DNA of 64,000 nt from Chrysemys picta bellii (taxonomy: Eukaryota > Chordata > Testudines > Emydidae). The notes beneath the pieces are model-generated. The model was not told the origin of the DNA, ran no database searches, and saw only the letters and a list, made by a program, of their open reading frames with translations. Position 1 is the first letter of the stretch, and each line of letters opens with the position of its first letter. Positions 46,612 to 62,125 of this stretch are shown here, in pieces. Position numbers and translations under genes: made by a program. The stretch spans positions 57,379,439-57,443,438 of the forward strand of contig NC_088800.1 of assembly GCF_011386835.1 (NCBI RefSeq), written 5' to 3'.

Positions 46612-46910
46612 TGTATTGCCCACACTGTGGCTGTATGATCTGTACTATTGACTGCACTGGGGCTGTAAGGAATATTTAATTAACAGTGCTGTGACTTTAC
46701 TGAGTGTGCTATTGACTCTATGGTGGCTATATGGAATGTCTTATTGACAGAGATATGGGCTATACAGTGTGTTATTGACCACCCTGTGGTTATACCGAGT
46801 TTGCTATTGACAACCTTGTGGTTGTCAACTATACAGAGTATGTTATTAACAGTGCTTTGGTTGTATTGAATGTGCTATCACCAGGGTTGTGGCTATATGG
46901 AGTGTGTGAG
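46612..46910. repeat. degenerate 32-bp minisatellite, about 9 units
   Basis: The motif TATTGAC or variants recurs at 46614, 46646, 46679, 46710, 46742, 46773, 46805, 46844 and 46876, with spacing 31-33 bp (once 39). Units have the form TATTGAC, then a CTGTGGCTATA-like block, then GAGTGTG. Units differ widely. Confidence 0.85.
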
Positions 46911-48572
46911 TACACCAAAGCATCCTTCCTTACTAGTTCTGGTCCTGTGCTTACAGAGCATTGGACACCAAGCAATTCCCCCCTCTGCAGGGTATGAAGA
47001 AGGTGTTTGAACTTGGGGTTCTTAGCCCTTACGTAAGTGCCTTAACTCTGGTCTATAGGACAGTCTGGTGTGGGCATTTGTCCATCTCTCCAGTTGAAGC
47101 TGTTCCACTGGGTATGAAATAATTAAATATGCATTGGTTCCGAGAGCGAGGGACTAAGGACGACTCTTTACTTCAAAGGTTCAGGGAGTCACCGGAGAGG
47201 TGGGAGACCCACGTTCAAACCTTTTGTTATAAGGGCGACAGCTTTCCCCCACGCTTGTTTTGTGCAGAGTTTGGCATCAACTGCTGCCGTTTTTGCAACA
47301 AGTGCCTTAGGCACCTGACTTGAGGGAGGGTTCACGGCTGAGAATCACAAATGAAGTCAGTCAGGCCAGTCTAGTGCCCAAGGCTGCGCTAGGCCTGTCC
47401 TGTGCCTGACTGCTATGGAAGCAGCCTTGGCTCTAAATGTTGTCTCCTGAGCACAGCTCATAATGAAGGGCATATACAGGCTTTCCTTCTACTGCTGACT
47501 TACCTCCATGTATGAACTGGACTGAATTCACATGGTGAAGAGGTACCCAGGCAATCTGGGGTATAAACAGTAATGGTCTGAGCCTGGCTAGGAAAGCTGG
47601 AATAGCCTGTAACAAACTCAGAGGCACTTGGGTGGCCCTGGTTCCGGTCTGAGTGCCACCCCGCTCTGGCTAGGTCCTGCTCTTCTTTCAAAAATCAGTG
47701 AGAAAAATGCCCTTTTTTCTGTAACATTTTATTTTTCAATAAATTTTTATGGTCCAGCATTTGCCTTCATTCCACCCCAAGCAGGTCTGAGAGGATGATC
47801 CCAAATCAGGAGTTCCATGCACATTCCTTCCCTCACCTGAGCAAGATGGCCCAAGTTTACCCTTCTGTTGAATGAGCTTTAGTGGTTGACTAATTCTTAA
47901 AGTACCACCTCAGAAAGCAACACTTCCTGTCCTGGCCATCCAGTAAGCAAGCAACCCAGTGCTTTGGGATAGTGCAGACCTCGTGACGTAATCAAACTCT
48001 CAGCCAAGACAGCTCCAATGTATAGACTATTTAGCCTGTTTTACTACATCCGTACTAATCCTTGCTTTAGCTCTGTATGGAATTCCACCCTTTCGGATCT
48101 GGCAAATCCTTTCCATTTTGCTTTGAGTCATCATTTTGCACTCTGGGCTAGATTAAGGAGATCTGGGTTAGGCACACTCCCATATGCAGCTCCCTGGGAC
48201 ACCACCCCAGAGGATGCTGAATCAGTAGCAGCGGGCCTCTCCATCTCTCCCAGAAGTGATGGGAGCAACACACCTGCTTTCATTGGGGGTGTGGGGCCAA
48301 GCAGCTTCCTCCCTAGCAGCGGTAGCTGCTGCTCCTGCCTCTGCTGGAGGCCCGCTGCAGCCGTCACTGCCTCGGGGACACTTGGGTCACATGTTCATGC
48401 TTTGTTTTGCAACCACATGGGACTAGAAAACAATTTTTCAAAATTAAAGCTTAGATTCTGGCATCATTGCACAGCTTGGGGAGCAAGGGCCAGAGGCGTG
48501 GGCCTATAGTGCCTTCATCCAGCCCTGTTTGCTTGTCTATAACACCTTCCATCCAGGAGCGTTTTACTGGTG
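46911..48572. other. no gene recognised
   Basis: No domain-bearing frame. The longest frame (48018-48509 plus, 163 codons) shows no motif, low-complexity bias or splice context. Confidence 0.45.
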
Positions 48573-48735
48573 AGGTTGGAAAATATCATTATTCCCATTT
48601 TACAGTAAGAGAAACTGAAGCACAAACTGGTGAAGTGATTTGCCCAAGGCGGCACAAGGAGTCAGTGACCAAGCTGGGAATGGAAACAATCTCCTGTCAC
48701 TCAATCCTGTGCTTTCACCAGCATGTCCTCTGCTG
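48573..48735 (-). repeat. MIR SINE remnant
   Basis: CATTATTCCCATTTTACAG, then GAGAAACTGAAGCACA, then GATTTGCCCAAGG, then CAATCCTGTGCTTTCACCA matches the reverse complement of the MIR core in order. It lies about 0.5 kb downstream of the GSG1L exon, in its presumed intron. Confidence 0.85.
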
Positions 48736-49209
48736 GGCTTTGGTTAGCTTGTGACGTAGCCTGGGGGTTGTGTCACAATAAGTGTTACTAGAAACAGACG
48801 ATTGGGACTATTGGCTGAGTGGAACCGTGAGCTTCACCCTCCCCCTGAAATCCAGGACAGTGTTTTCAGGATATTTAAGGGGATGATTGAGTAACTGAAC
48901 CCCAGAATCTCTGCAGCTACTAACAGGACCTTCTCTTTTGTATGATATGGCGAATGACTCATGAAAGGAAAGCACTGACTGGCCTCTGGAAGCAAGCAAG
49001 CAGGGCCAGGGCTTGCTAGCACATATTTGTCTGAGGTTCAGCTGATTTCTCAGCACACACTCACTGCCTGATTAGCAGACAAACAAGCAAATTCTCCTCC
49101 TTGCTATGAACAGGTTGTTTCCCCTCTGTCCTGTTTGCAACAATGAATTGCTAAATTCTCAGGCTTTCATCTGCAGAGAGTTTACAGTTGCAAATAGCTC
49201 CTCCAATTA

Positions 49210-51891
<2,682 letters not shown>

Positions 51892-53700
51892 TGACAATGT
51901 GTAGGGTGTGAATACAGGGATACACTCTTGTAAAAATCTTTGTACAAAGTTTATTTTATATGGTATCATTGGAAAACTCATAATTTGCTGATCAGTATCA
52001 TCCTGATAAAATATGTGTGTGCGGCAGAGTGGATTAGGTCCGGAGGCCCCCTGCTGGAGGTCTCTTGGCCCTGCATCACCCTGTCCCAGAATAGATCAGC
52101 AAGAAGTCCTCCAGGCAGCCCAGAGGGGCTGCTGGAGTGACCAATAAGGGGCCAGAAGGGCCAGATAAAAGGCAAGCAGCGCAGAGCCTTCAGTTGTTGT
52201 GTAGAGCTTGATGAGGGAGGACCAGATGTCTGGCTGGCTAAATGAACAGCAGTACTGTGGATTGGTCACTGCAGAGAGCTCACCAGGCAGAACTGAGCCC
52301 AGTGGAGGCTGTCAAAGACTGGGGGCCTGGCTGGATAGAATAGCTGCAGAGCTGTTGGAAGGTCAGTGTGGGCAGGCTGAGCCAGGGGGACTGAGCATAA
52401 AACCTGGCCAGACCAGATGAGGGTACTGAGATGGGCCCTGCTGGTCTGGTAGCAGACTGAGCCCAGGGAGGGATGCTGAAAAGGACACCAATTGAGGATA
52501 TCAAGATGGGCCCCAGTTGAGTGGTTGAAGAAGGTGGTGCCTTTGGGAGAAGCCTTAGAGCTGTGGCCCCATACCAGAGCCGTGATAAGAAGAGGGGGAC
52601 AGCGTATGTGGCTTAACTGGAGGGCTGAGCTGCCGAAGACCAGCCAAAAGAACCACCAGCCGTGGGGAGGGGGTGCTTGCAAGAGGTGGATGCCACCCTG
52701 TTGAAAGAAAAAAAACAAAAGCAGGCTCACACCTAACCAAAAGAAAGGGGGCCATCCACTAGAGATGGGTGCACCCCCCCCCCCCCATGAAAAGAACTGT
52801 TTGCAGGCACTATCGGCCAGAGAAAGGGGGGCATGCACAAGAGGTGGGTGCTGATGAAATTACAGTATGGCAACATTTAAATGAAGTCATAAGATTCCTA
52901 TGTATGGTTTTTATAAGTGTTCCAAATGGAGGCTGGCAAACAGGTCTGTCTTAAGCAAAGGAATGTGTGCTTTCCTTAATTTGCATTTAAGCAGTAAACA
53001 GAATCAATCAGGAAGAGAAATGGGGGACACTCAAATAGGTGGCGGGGGAGGGCGGGGGGGAAGCAGCAGGGAACATCTTTCCCCATAGTCTCTTGGTACT
53101 CAGCTGAAAATATTTTTCAAGAGGGGGGACTGACACTATAACAAGGAGGGACAAACACCCGAAGGGTTCCGCTTCCTCTCTCCTAGCCCATTGCATTCAT
53201 GGCACCTGAAGCAACAAGACAAAGGAAGCATTTTTTGGAGAAGGGGTCCTGACCTAAGAAGTTGGGTCAGTAAGACTGCTGAAAGCATGTGCTGAGAGAA
53301 CTTTGTTTTGAATGTATAATGTGTTAATTTAGGCAACAGTTGCATTTTATCTTTATTTTTCTTGTAACCATTTCTGACTTTTGTATCTCATTCTTGTATT
53401 CACTTAATCTTTGTAGATAATACACTTGTTTTATCTAATCCAGTGTGTTTAAATTGAAGTGTCTGGGAAACTCCTTTGGGGGTGGCAATTTGTATGCATA
53501 TTATTTCTAATAAAGAAATAAACTTTATATAACTTGTATTGTCCGGGACAAGGCTGGGCACTGCAGGACATACATTTTTGGGGGGAAATCTAAGACTGTA
53601 GGTGTGTTGTGGTCACACTGCAGTATAACCAAGGCTGGTGAGATCCCGACTGCAATCCACTTGTGGCTGGAAGGCTGCAGTTACACACATACACACACAC
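51892..53700 (+). repeat. probable retroelement-like repeat, interrupted by an LTR
   Basis: The left part (51892-52015: TGTGACAATGTGTAGGG, then TATGGTATCATTGGAAAACT) and the right part (from 52865: TATGGCAACATTTAAATGAAG) read as one element split by the LTR at 52020-52864. The 5' TGTGAC start is LTR-like. The far end is not defined. Confidence 0.4.
52020..52864 (+). mobile_element. solo LTR, inserted in an older repeat
   Basis: The segment begins TGCGGCAGAGTGG and ends GAAATTACA (TG...CA). The flanking pentamers GTGTG (52015-52019) and GTATG (52865-52869) differ at one base. On the plus strand a CCAAT box (52141) is followed by AGATAAAA (52163-52170), a TATA-like box, as in an LTR promoter. 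No internal retroelement sequence adjoins. Confidence 0.6.
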
Positions 53701-54218
53701 TCACACTCAGGGTGTGGTTTGCATGCTGGAAGGCTGTTGTGAGTGAAAGAGTTCCCACTTTGGCCAGCAAGGCATCATAAGGCACTCAAGGTTACAGGGT
53801 GTGGTCACACTGCTGCTCACTAGTCTAGATTGTACTCTGAGATTTGGGTGGCAGATAGGATCCTGGATGCTTAGAATGAGGCTGAGTGCAGATGCCCAGA
53901 GGCAGAACCTTAGGAGCATCTGGAACTTTTACTGCAAAAACTTAGGTCCTGAGCATGCTTAGGATTAAGCAGCAGCCATGCATGGATCACAGTGAAGCCT
54001 AAAACTGGTGCTTAGGCACCTAACTCCCTTTATGGATCTGGACTAAGGTACCTAATTCCCACTGGTAGATGCCTAGACACTTTGGAAAATCCCACTAGAC
54101 ATCTTAATACTTTTAAATATCTAGCCATTAGGTACCTTTGAAAATTTTACCCAAGATCTATTTTCAAATCTATTCATAAAACATTGATTCATATTAATTA
54201 TGCTACCATTCTCTAATT
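53701..54218. other. no gene recognised; possible old repeat at 53920-54150
   Basis: The stretch 53920-54150 holds several copies of TTAGGCACCTAA or close variants, like 42700-42860 and 4030-4070. No boundaries were found. Confidence 0.3.
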
Positions 54219-54551
54219 CAGTGGTTCCCAAACTTGTTCCGCCGCTTATGCAGGGAAAACATCTGGTGGGCTGGGCCGGTTTGTTTACCTGCCGCGTCCA
54301 CAGGTTCGGCCAATCGCGGCTCCCCGTGGCCGCGGTTCGCTGCTCCAGGCCAATGGGAGCTGCTGGAAGTGGCGACCAGTATGTCCCTCGGCCCGTGCCA
54401 CTTCCAGCAGCTCCCGTTGGCCTGGAGCAGCGAACCGTGTCCACTGGGAGCCACGATCGGCCGAACCTGTGGACGCGGCAGGTAAACAAACCGGCCCAGC
54501 CCACCAGGGGCTTTCCTTGCACAAGTGGCGGAACAAGTTTGGGAACTACTG
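54219..54551. mobile_element. palindromic hAT MITE
   Basis: Perfect 8-bp duplication CTCTAATT at 54211-54218 and 54552-54559. The ends CAGTGGTTCCCAAACTTG and CAAGTTTGGGAACTACTG are inverted, and the arms (GGTTTGTTTACCTGCCGCG, AATGGGAGCTGCTGGAAGTG) are inverted copies. It shares its arms with 37235-37566. Frames of 78-133 codons on both strands merely reflect the palindrome. Confidence 0.93.
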
Positions 54552-54597
54552 CTCTAATTCTTTACTGATTGCATCCCCTATCAGCCATTTCATGACT

Positions 54598-56250
54598 TCA
54601 TAGAATATCAGGATTGGAAGGGACCTCAGGAGGTCATCTAGTCCAACCCCCTGCTCAAAGCAGGACCAATCCCCAACTAAATCATTCCATCCAAGGCTTT
54701 GTCAAGCCTCATCTTAAAAACCTCTAAGGAAGGAGATTCCACCACCTCCCTAGATAACCCATTCCAGTGCTTCACCACCCTCCTAGTGAAAAAAGTTTTT
54801 CCTAATATCCAACCTAAACCTCCCCTACTGCAACTTGAGACCATTACTCCTTGTTCTGTCATCTGGTACCACTGAGAACAGTCTAGATCCATCCTCTTTG
54901 GAACCCTCTTTCAGGTAGTTGAAAGCAGCTATCAAATCCCCCCCCCATTCTTCTCTCCTGCAGACTAAACAATCCCAGTTCCCTCAGCCTCTCCTCATAA
55001 GTCATGTGCTCTAGCCTCCTAATCATTTTTGTTGCCCTCCGCTGGACTTTTTCCACATCCTTCTTGTAGTGTGGGGCCCACAACTGGACCCAATACTCCA
55101 GATGAGGCCTCACCAATGCCGAATAGAGGGGAATGATCACGTCTCTTGATCTGCTGGCAATGCTCCTACTTATACAGCCCAAAATGCCATTAGCCTTCTT
55201 GGCAACAAGGCCACTCTGTTGACTCTCATCCAGCTTCTTGTCCACTGTAACCCCTAGGTCCTTTTCTGCAGAACTGCTTCCTAGCCATTCAGTCCCTAGT
55301 CTGTATCAGTGCATGGGATTCTTCTGTCCTAAGTGCAGGACTCTGCAATTGTCATTGTTGAACCTCATCAGATTTCTTTTGGCCCAATCCTCTAATTTGT
55401 CTAGGTCCCTCTGTATCCTATCCCTACCCTCCACCTATCTACCATTCCTCCCAGTTTAGTGTCATCTGCAAACTTGCTGAGGGTGCAGTCCACGCCATCC
55501 TCCAGATCATTAATGAAGATATTGAACAAAACCGGCCCCAGGACCGACCCTTGGGGCACTCTGCTTGATACCAGCTGCCAACTAGACATGGAGCCATTGA
55601 TCACTACCCGTCGAGCCTGACTTGGCCCAGGAGTGATGGTAACCTCACTGGCCTATAATTATCCAGGTCATCCTGTTTATGCTTTTTAAAATCTTGGCCC
55701 AAGATTAGTTTTTTTTTCAGTACTTGTACTTCTCCAATATTTCAAAAATTTATTAAATATCAACATCAGTGGTTCAGAGAGCTCCTTGGTCAACTCCTTT
55801 TAAAATATGTGAATGCCAATTATCCAGTCCTGCAGATTTAAAAATGTTTAGTGGTAGCAGTTTCTATTTAACATCCTCCTTAATTACTGTTGAAATAGTA
55901 ATTATACTGCAAGATATGAATACACCATCAGACTTTTCAAATACAGAACTGAAATATTTATTTAACTCTGTTTTTTCTGCATCATTGACAATTTTACCAT
56001 CCCTATCTTGTAAGGAATTGACACTATTACTGGGATTTGATTTGTTCCTAATATATTTAAAAATTCTTTTGTTGTCCTAACCCTACTGTTTATAGATATG
56101 TCCAATACCTTTTGCTTTTTTTTAGTCTCCTTTCTGTTTTCACTTCCCTTCTTAACCAATACAGTTTTAAAGTAACAATCTTCTTTCATCGTTGGACAAT
56201 TGGGTTTTTTGTATCTATTAAAGTTTTCTTAAATGACTTGAAATGATCTT
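54598..56250 (-). mobile_element. CR1 LINE, 5' truncated and internally deleted
   Basis: The 3' terminus TCATAGAATATCAGG is at 54598 onward. Minus-strand frames give [15 protein letters not shown] and [15 protein letters not shown] (54892-54677), KKANGILGCISRSIAS and LVRPHLEYWVQLWAPHYKKD (55245-54883), and [20 protein letters not shown] with [10 protein letters not shown] (55604-55401). Further upstream (55640-56250) the fingers region is detectable. The middle of the RT (the NQHGF...FDKV part) is missing, so there is an internal deletion. Only the AAC-rich joins of the frames are lost; the catalytic FADD is still readable. Confidence 0.85.
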
Positions 56251-56332
56251 TCCCAATGTTTTGTTTACATTTTTCCTCCCAGTCAATTTTGCTCATAACT
56301 CTTTTCAGCTTAGGGAAAATGGAATTCGCGTG

Positions 56333-56333
<1 letters not shown>

Positions 56334-56366
<33 letters not shown>
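56334..56366. repeat. (CA)n microsatellite
   Basis: About 16 CA units followed by GAGAGAGA. Confidence 0.95.
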
Positions 56367-56369
<3 letters not shown>

Positions 56370-56447
56370 AGAGAGGTGGAGGGATTTAAAAAAATTAGGG
56401 AGGTTTTTAAAAAAATGTTTCAAAATATAGTAATAAACCTCACATTT

Positions 56448-56640
56448 CTCAGGAGTTGTGGGTTTTTTTAAGAATCCTATTACGTGGGGGGAATAAAAAT
56501 CCCCTTATGTCAAGGAAGGAGCAAAAAACCCTATTTTGGGAAATTGAATGAAAAATACCCTATATCCGGGAGGAGTATTAAAAAACCCTTATGGGGGGGA
56601 GGAGTAAGACTTTTCGGGGGGGGAATTTAAAAGATTGCCT
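56448..56640 (-). repeat. minisatellite, inverse partner of 60106-60540
   Basis: Around six or seven units of about 30 bp with the form GGAGGAGTA, then AAAAAACCCTATTT, then GG. It is the reverse complement of the array at 60106-60540. Confidence 0.7.
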
Positions 56641-59600
56641 AGTGATGAGGGGCAGACAGAGGAAAAAGGGGGCCAATGATGTGCATTCTCTGGGGCCCCA
56701 GGGAAAGTTGGATCGAGAATGACCCATCTAATGAAACACTAAGACCAACTAGAGAGATAGACGGAGACCCAGGTGGGGGTGGAGCCACAAAACCTGAGAG
56801 AGAAAAATGTTAAAGTATTGTAAGCATCCAATGATCCATATTAGTCCACCCTCAACACCCATCCCCAGGCACCCCATGCCTCAGGTACCCAACATAAAAA
56901 CTTTCCCCTTGTCTTGGCTGAGGGTGCTGCCATTTCACACTAGCGAAAATGTGTCCCCATGTATCGTGCAACAATATTTTAAATACTCTGGGCCAAATTC
57001 TGCTCTCCTTTATACTACAGCAAATCTGAAGTACACCAATTTACACAGGTGTAAAGACGAGCAGAAATGGCTTACTGCATTTCTATATGTAGACCCAAAA
57101 AAGTCTATTAGTTTCTCAGAGACAGTTTTTGTGTTAATATCCACTTCTAATATCATTGGACTACCAGTCTATAGAGAAGCTATTGCTGCCAAGGAGCTAT
57201 TTAAAGATACTATAGCCGTGATAGAAATTGTACTTTCCCGTAGCATTCCAAAAGCTTCTACTTTACTACTACAGATAATGCCACATAAATACAACTTAAT
57301 CCTGATATCTGAACTGCTTTCTGTAACACATGTATGGTCTTTCCATTTTTATGCATTTTTAAATCTGATAAACTGGGATTATACAGAGAGGAATGGTTGA
57401 TGTGTTCCAGTGTGAGAAAAAACAGAGAACCAATTTCCTTCTTTTCAATTAATCCCAACATACACTACAAAAAGAGTCCCCATGATTAAGGGAAGCTGAC
57501 TTTCATTAGGAAAAAGATAAATTTCAGGGTAAAACCATCCTGATTTATGGCCAGCTGTGCTTTAGGTTGAGCATCTTATGACTTTTGAGTTTCTAAAGCT
57601 GTTTATTGTAAAAGAAACTAAGAAAATGCCAGAGAGAAAGTTCTTGCATTGTTTGCAAATATCCATTAGTCAAGATTTTCATAATCACTAGTGATATTTG
57701 GTACCTTAATCAGAGCCTGCCCAAATTGTGAGAGAGATAAAGGAGTCTGATTTTCAGAAAATGAAGAGCACCTGCTTTCTGAAAATTCAGCCCTTCTAAT
57801 CTGCATTGAGTTGGACACCTTCTGTGGCTCACAAAATCAAAAGATACTTTTAAGGAACTCTGGCTGAGTTCACCATATATCAAGGTCTGTCACTTTCACA
57901 CTGACTGGCATCTTGATGCTGTCTTTTTAGAGATGTAGAAACATGGGGAACTTCTAATTTTCATTGTCATGATTAGGTTAGGTCATCTAGTCATGCTAAT
58001 AATTATATTATACAACCAAAAATCATGTTTCTACAAGAAACAAATGGATCATTCACAAAGCAGCCAGTCTTAAAGAAAAAACTCAAGAACCTCAGACTTT
58101 AAATAAAATACAGGAAAACACAGACAAACATGAACATTAAACAAGTGCATCTAAGCTATTCTAAAGCTTCTACAATTCCTCCATGAGACATATTTTATTA
58201 ATGGTAAGTTATGTTAATAAACATTGATCGTGGTCTCTCCAAGAGAGACTCTAGGCCTCTGGGAAAATAATGCAAAACATGGCACCACAGTCCCAGAAAA
58301 TACTCCAACCAACACAGTTCCAACCATACTGTCCATCCGTCAACACAAGGAGAAGGCAAGTGGAGAAGTGGGCACCAGCTCATTCAGCTCCCTGATTTCA
58401 AGGTGTAAGAGCAAATACATGCAAGACAAAACTCCACTGGGGCACACAGGGCCCAGTTTTCAGAAGTGAAATGACAGCAGCCAGAAGGAAAGATATGCAA
58501 CCCCAAAGCTGATGTTGGTGACAAAGAAATACAGAAGGACAACAGTGGGTAGAAGTGGTCATTGAATCAAGTCCCTGGGGTGGGTGGCCATCGCAATGTC
58601 ATGTCACTGTCCCCATGACTCACCTACGCTTTACTGTGATGTCACTGAAGCATGCTCTATCCAACATGGCCAGCTCCTAGGAATCAGAAAATGGCCTCTC
58701 CAAGCACAGGCACTGGGTGACAAGGAACCCAGTGGAGGCCACTAGCTACAGACAACAAAATCACCAATAATGCACCAATGGCATTGGATCCTGTGGGCAT
58801 AGCCCAGCACCTCGACTGAAAGGGGAAGAGGTGGATAAGTGAAGACCCAGCCACTGAAAGGGGCTTGCCACTTTGTCAAGAGCAACTTTTGTTATTAGTA
58901 CTCCGGCCCCCTACAGCCTCTCTAAGCTCGAAACGTGTGCCTGAGGCAGGCACCAAACACACTCAAGCATTCCTTCAGGTCCCACATCACACTCCACTAC
59001 ATCCCAAAAGGGGGAGGCCAACTAGAAGAGAATGGAAAGTTTGTTAAAACTCAGAATTAAACCAGTCAAGTCCATGTTTATTCTTTAGAGACCTCCACTA
59101 GCAGACAGCAATTCTGCATGTGCCTGTAGGGCTGTTCCAGCAGCATCCACCTCATCATGTCTTATGGGGGTTCTCAATAGCTCATCATAGGGCTAAAAAA
59201 AAAAAAAAAATATCAGATGAACCATTAGGCTGGGTCAGCAGCACCAGGAGCATCCAGGGCTGGTCCCACTCTGCAGCCCCGCCAAGCTGAGCCCCATTAA
59301 AGGCAGGGTATGCACCATGAGCGTGAGTCAGTAACACCAAGGAACAAGTGATAAAAGCATGGGGGGGGAGGAGAGAGAGAGAGAGAGAATGATTACATAG
59401 CTAGAGTCCATTGGACCAGAATTTGGATGAGTGACTTGTTCTCTCACACTTGCCAAACCAGATGTCCTCAGCATTATGTTTTGGAAACCTATTTTGTCTA
59501 CTCTTTTGGGGTGTCTGCCTCCTTGGAGGCAGACCTCTCTGTGCCCTTTATGCATGTTTCCTTCTAGCTGTGTGAGGCCAGGCAGCTCCGACTGGGCAGC

Positions 59601-60105
59601 CATGAGTTAAGCTGGGCATCTCTCCTTGTCTGGGGATGTTACAGCTAAGTAAGTAGATTCCATCATTTGCTTAATTCCCCATTTGCTGGGAATTTGTTTC
59701 CCTATTGACCATGCCTTGTCCCAGAAAATTCCAGGAGTCCTAGTCCAATGGTTCTGGTTGAATGGGAGCTCTCAGAACTGCTGCCTCTGCCATCACTGGC
59801 ATCTTCTCCATTGAGAGTGGCAGTCCACATGTTAGCATGCATGCTGGCCAGAAACATGCATTAGTGGAAGCCCAGACTTTAGCAATGTGACTACTGATGA
59901 AGGAGATGGCTATTATGCCAGAGCTGGAGCAACTCCACAGTTAAGTTTGTAGCAGAGTTTTCATTTTAGCAGTGTTAAAGTCTATTCAAAACATTCCACT
60001 TTCATTTTAGAATTAATTTGAAATGGTAATCCCGCAATCCTCAAATGGATTTTTTTAAACACTTCCGCTAGAAATAAGGCAGGGTTCCACTTCCTCCCTG
60101 CAATA
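56641..60105. other. no gene recognised
   Basis: The 197-codon plus frame at 56807-57400 shows no domain and starts in low-value sequence. A common reptile-type stretch (GCCAAATTCTGCTCTCC near 56993) lies inside it. Short A (59205-59221) and GA (59371-59388) runs occur. Confidence 0.4.
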
Positions 60106-60540
60106 AGGATTTTTTACTCCTCCCCCCAAACACTTTCCCCCATTTTGACCCCCAAAATGGAAACATTTTACACTTCCCTCCAAAAGAGGGTTATTTTACC
60201 CCCAAAATAGTTTTCTTTACTCATCCTCCCTTCATATGGGGTTTTATTTTATCCCTCCCTGCCAAAATAGGGTTTTTCCTTCTCTTTCCCCCTGAAATAG
60301 GTTTTGTGTTTTTCTTCCATTGCCCCACTTCCCTGAAATAGGGTTTTTTGTTATCCTACTCCCCTGGAATAGGGTTTTCAATCCCCTCCTGGAAAAAAAA
60401 AAAAAAGGTTTTTACCCTCCCCTAGAATTAGCATTTTTCTACCCTAACCCTGAAATGAGATTTTATTTCCCTATTTCCCCAGTGTATGCGGTTTTTACTC
60501 ATTCTAGTACATAAGGTTTGTTTACTCCTGCCACCTATAG
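60106..60540 (+). repeat. degenerate 30-bp minisatellite, about 14 units
   Basis: The block CCCTGAAATAGGGTTTT then TACTCCTCCC recurs about every 30 bp with many substitutions and length changes. It shares its unit, inverted, with 56448-56640. Confidence 0.8.
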
Positions 60541-61468
60541 ATTTGTAAGCCCCAGGGGGTTGACAGAGGCTGGACAGGAAAAGGGGAAAAGCCAGCTCTG
60601 GCCAGCCTCATTTACTTACATGAATTATAATGCTGCTTACCCATAGTTCCTTTCAATCTTTGGGCAGTTGTTTAGGGAGAGATTCTGGCTTCCCTCAGCT
60701 TGTCGCCTCTGGCACTGCTGGTAGCAAGTTTGCTCTCTTCCCTGCTTTGCCATTGTTGCCAACAAATGAGCTGCTCCTCTGCCTTTTAAATTCTCCTCCA
60801 GTTCACGCATTTGCTACAGGTGTGGCAGAGTGGGGCTGGCTGGTCCCAGTAGTTCCTTAACCCCTTGTCTCCCAGTGTGGGTTTGTATATCCCATCACAC
60901 CTTGTCACAGACATACATGAGTGAGTGTACCTGTAACCTGTTGGACAGGGCACTAGGACGGAGCCTTTGCCACCGAACTGAGCCTGTGGTCTTTCTTTAT
61001 GTGTAACATCGTCCGTCTGCCAAATCACAAGCTACAGTCTCCACTAGTGCAGAATACGCAGGAGTTCCAAGAACAGCAGCACTAGCAATGCCCACTATCA
61101 CTCAGGAGCTGAAATTGGAGTGGACGTTTCTGAGGTGATTTTTCCAGGAATACTTTTATTAACAGCAATGTCTCAACTGGAAATCAATTGCTTTTTTACA
61201 AAAGGTGTTCTCAGGCCTGTTTTGATGTTCTTCACCACATTGTTTGTAGGGATATCACTGTAATTCCTACCCCTACTATTTATGTGTTTCAATACCTAAC
61301 CACATGCTTCCCAAACATTCCTGTGACATGTCCACATGTAGGCACTGCAGAGCAGATTAAAACAGAAGCTGGACTCTTAATAGCTATTCACATGCTTTCC
61401 ATCTATTCCTATGGCATATCCACATGTGGGTACTAAAGAACAGGTTAACTACCAACAGTTGGGGGAAC
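60541..61468. other. no gene recognised
   Basis: No domain-bearing frame and no defined repeat terminus. Confidence 0.45.
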
Positions 61469-61850
61469 CCATTTGTCACAATTCAGGGCAACTGCCCCTG
61501 TGTTCTGCCTCTATGGTTTACCAAGTGCACCCAACTCTTCAGCTTCAGACTCCCCAGCCATCACCTCTCTTGGGTGGAGACGTGTGTCTCTCCCCCCGCT
61601 CCTAACTGGGTTATTTCCAGGCTGCACAGTTCCCTGCCTATACTGTGAATTCCCCAGAAAGTCAAACTGCCTCAACAGGCCTGCTTTGTCTTTCTTCCTC
61701 AGAAGCTATAAACAGCATACTTGCCCACATTTAAGTTACCACCCAGCTCTTGCTAAGCAAGTACATTTATTCTTAGGTAAATACATTACAGAGAAAACAT
61801 ACTAAAAACAATAAAGGAACCTGCACGCATGCAAATACGCTTACCAGAGA

Positions 61851-61851
<1 letters not shown>

Positions 61852-61881
<30 letters not shown>
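61852..61881. repeat. (CA)n microsatellite
   Basis: About 15 CA units inside the solo LTR. Confidence 0.95.
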
Positions 61882-61882
<1 letters not shown>

Positions 61883-62125
61883 CTCCTACAAGGGATCTGG
61901 TAGGAGTCAGTCCTTCAAACTCCACCAAGGAGTTATTCTGTGGTTACAAATTCATAACCACCTTGGCTCAGAACAAGAACCCCCAATGAATCTGTGAATC
62001 ACTCTTTTGTACAGTTGGGCTTCTGATTTTGTCTTCAGAAAACAGGTAATCAGCAGACACAGGTCCCCCCCCTCAGGGCAAAGCTTCAAAAGGCTGAGTT
62101 TTTGCATAATTGGAAGAGTTATATT

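Noticed and set aside
46612..46910. CRISPR-like array
   Set aside because: The repeated motif has no conserved repeat with unique spacers; it is a degenerate tandem minisatellite in vertebrate DNA.
47180..47330. tRNA-like or SINE B-box at ACGTTCAAACC
   Set aside because: A lone B-box-like motif without an A box or cloverleaf is not enough to call a tRNA or SINE.
54121..54568. Overlapping frames of 78-133 codons on both strands
   Set aside because: They mirror each other because the hAT at 54219-54551 is a palindrome.
56807..57400. 197-codon plus-strand frame as a gene
   Set aside because: No domain or compositional signature, overlaps a common interspersed-repeat stretch, and has no splice or promoter support.
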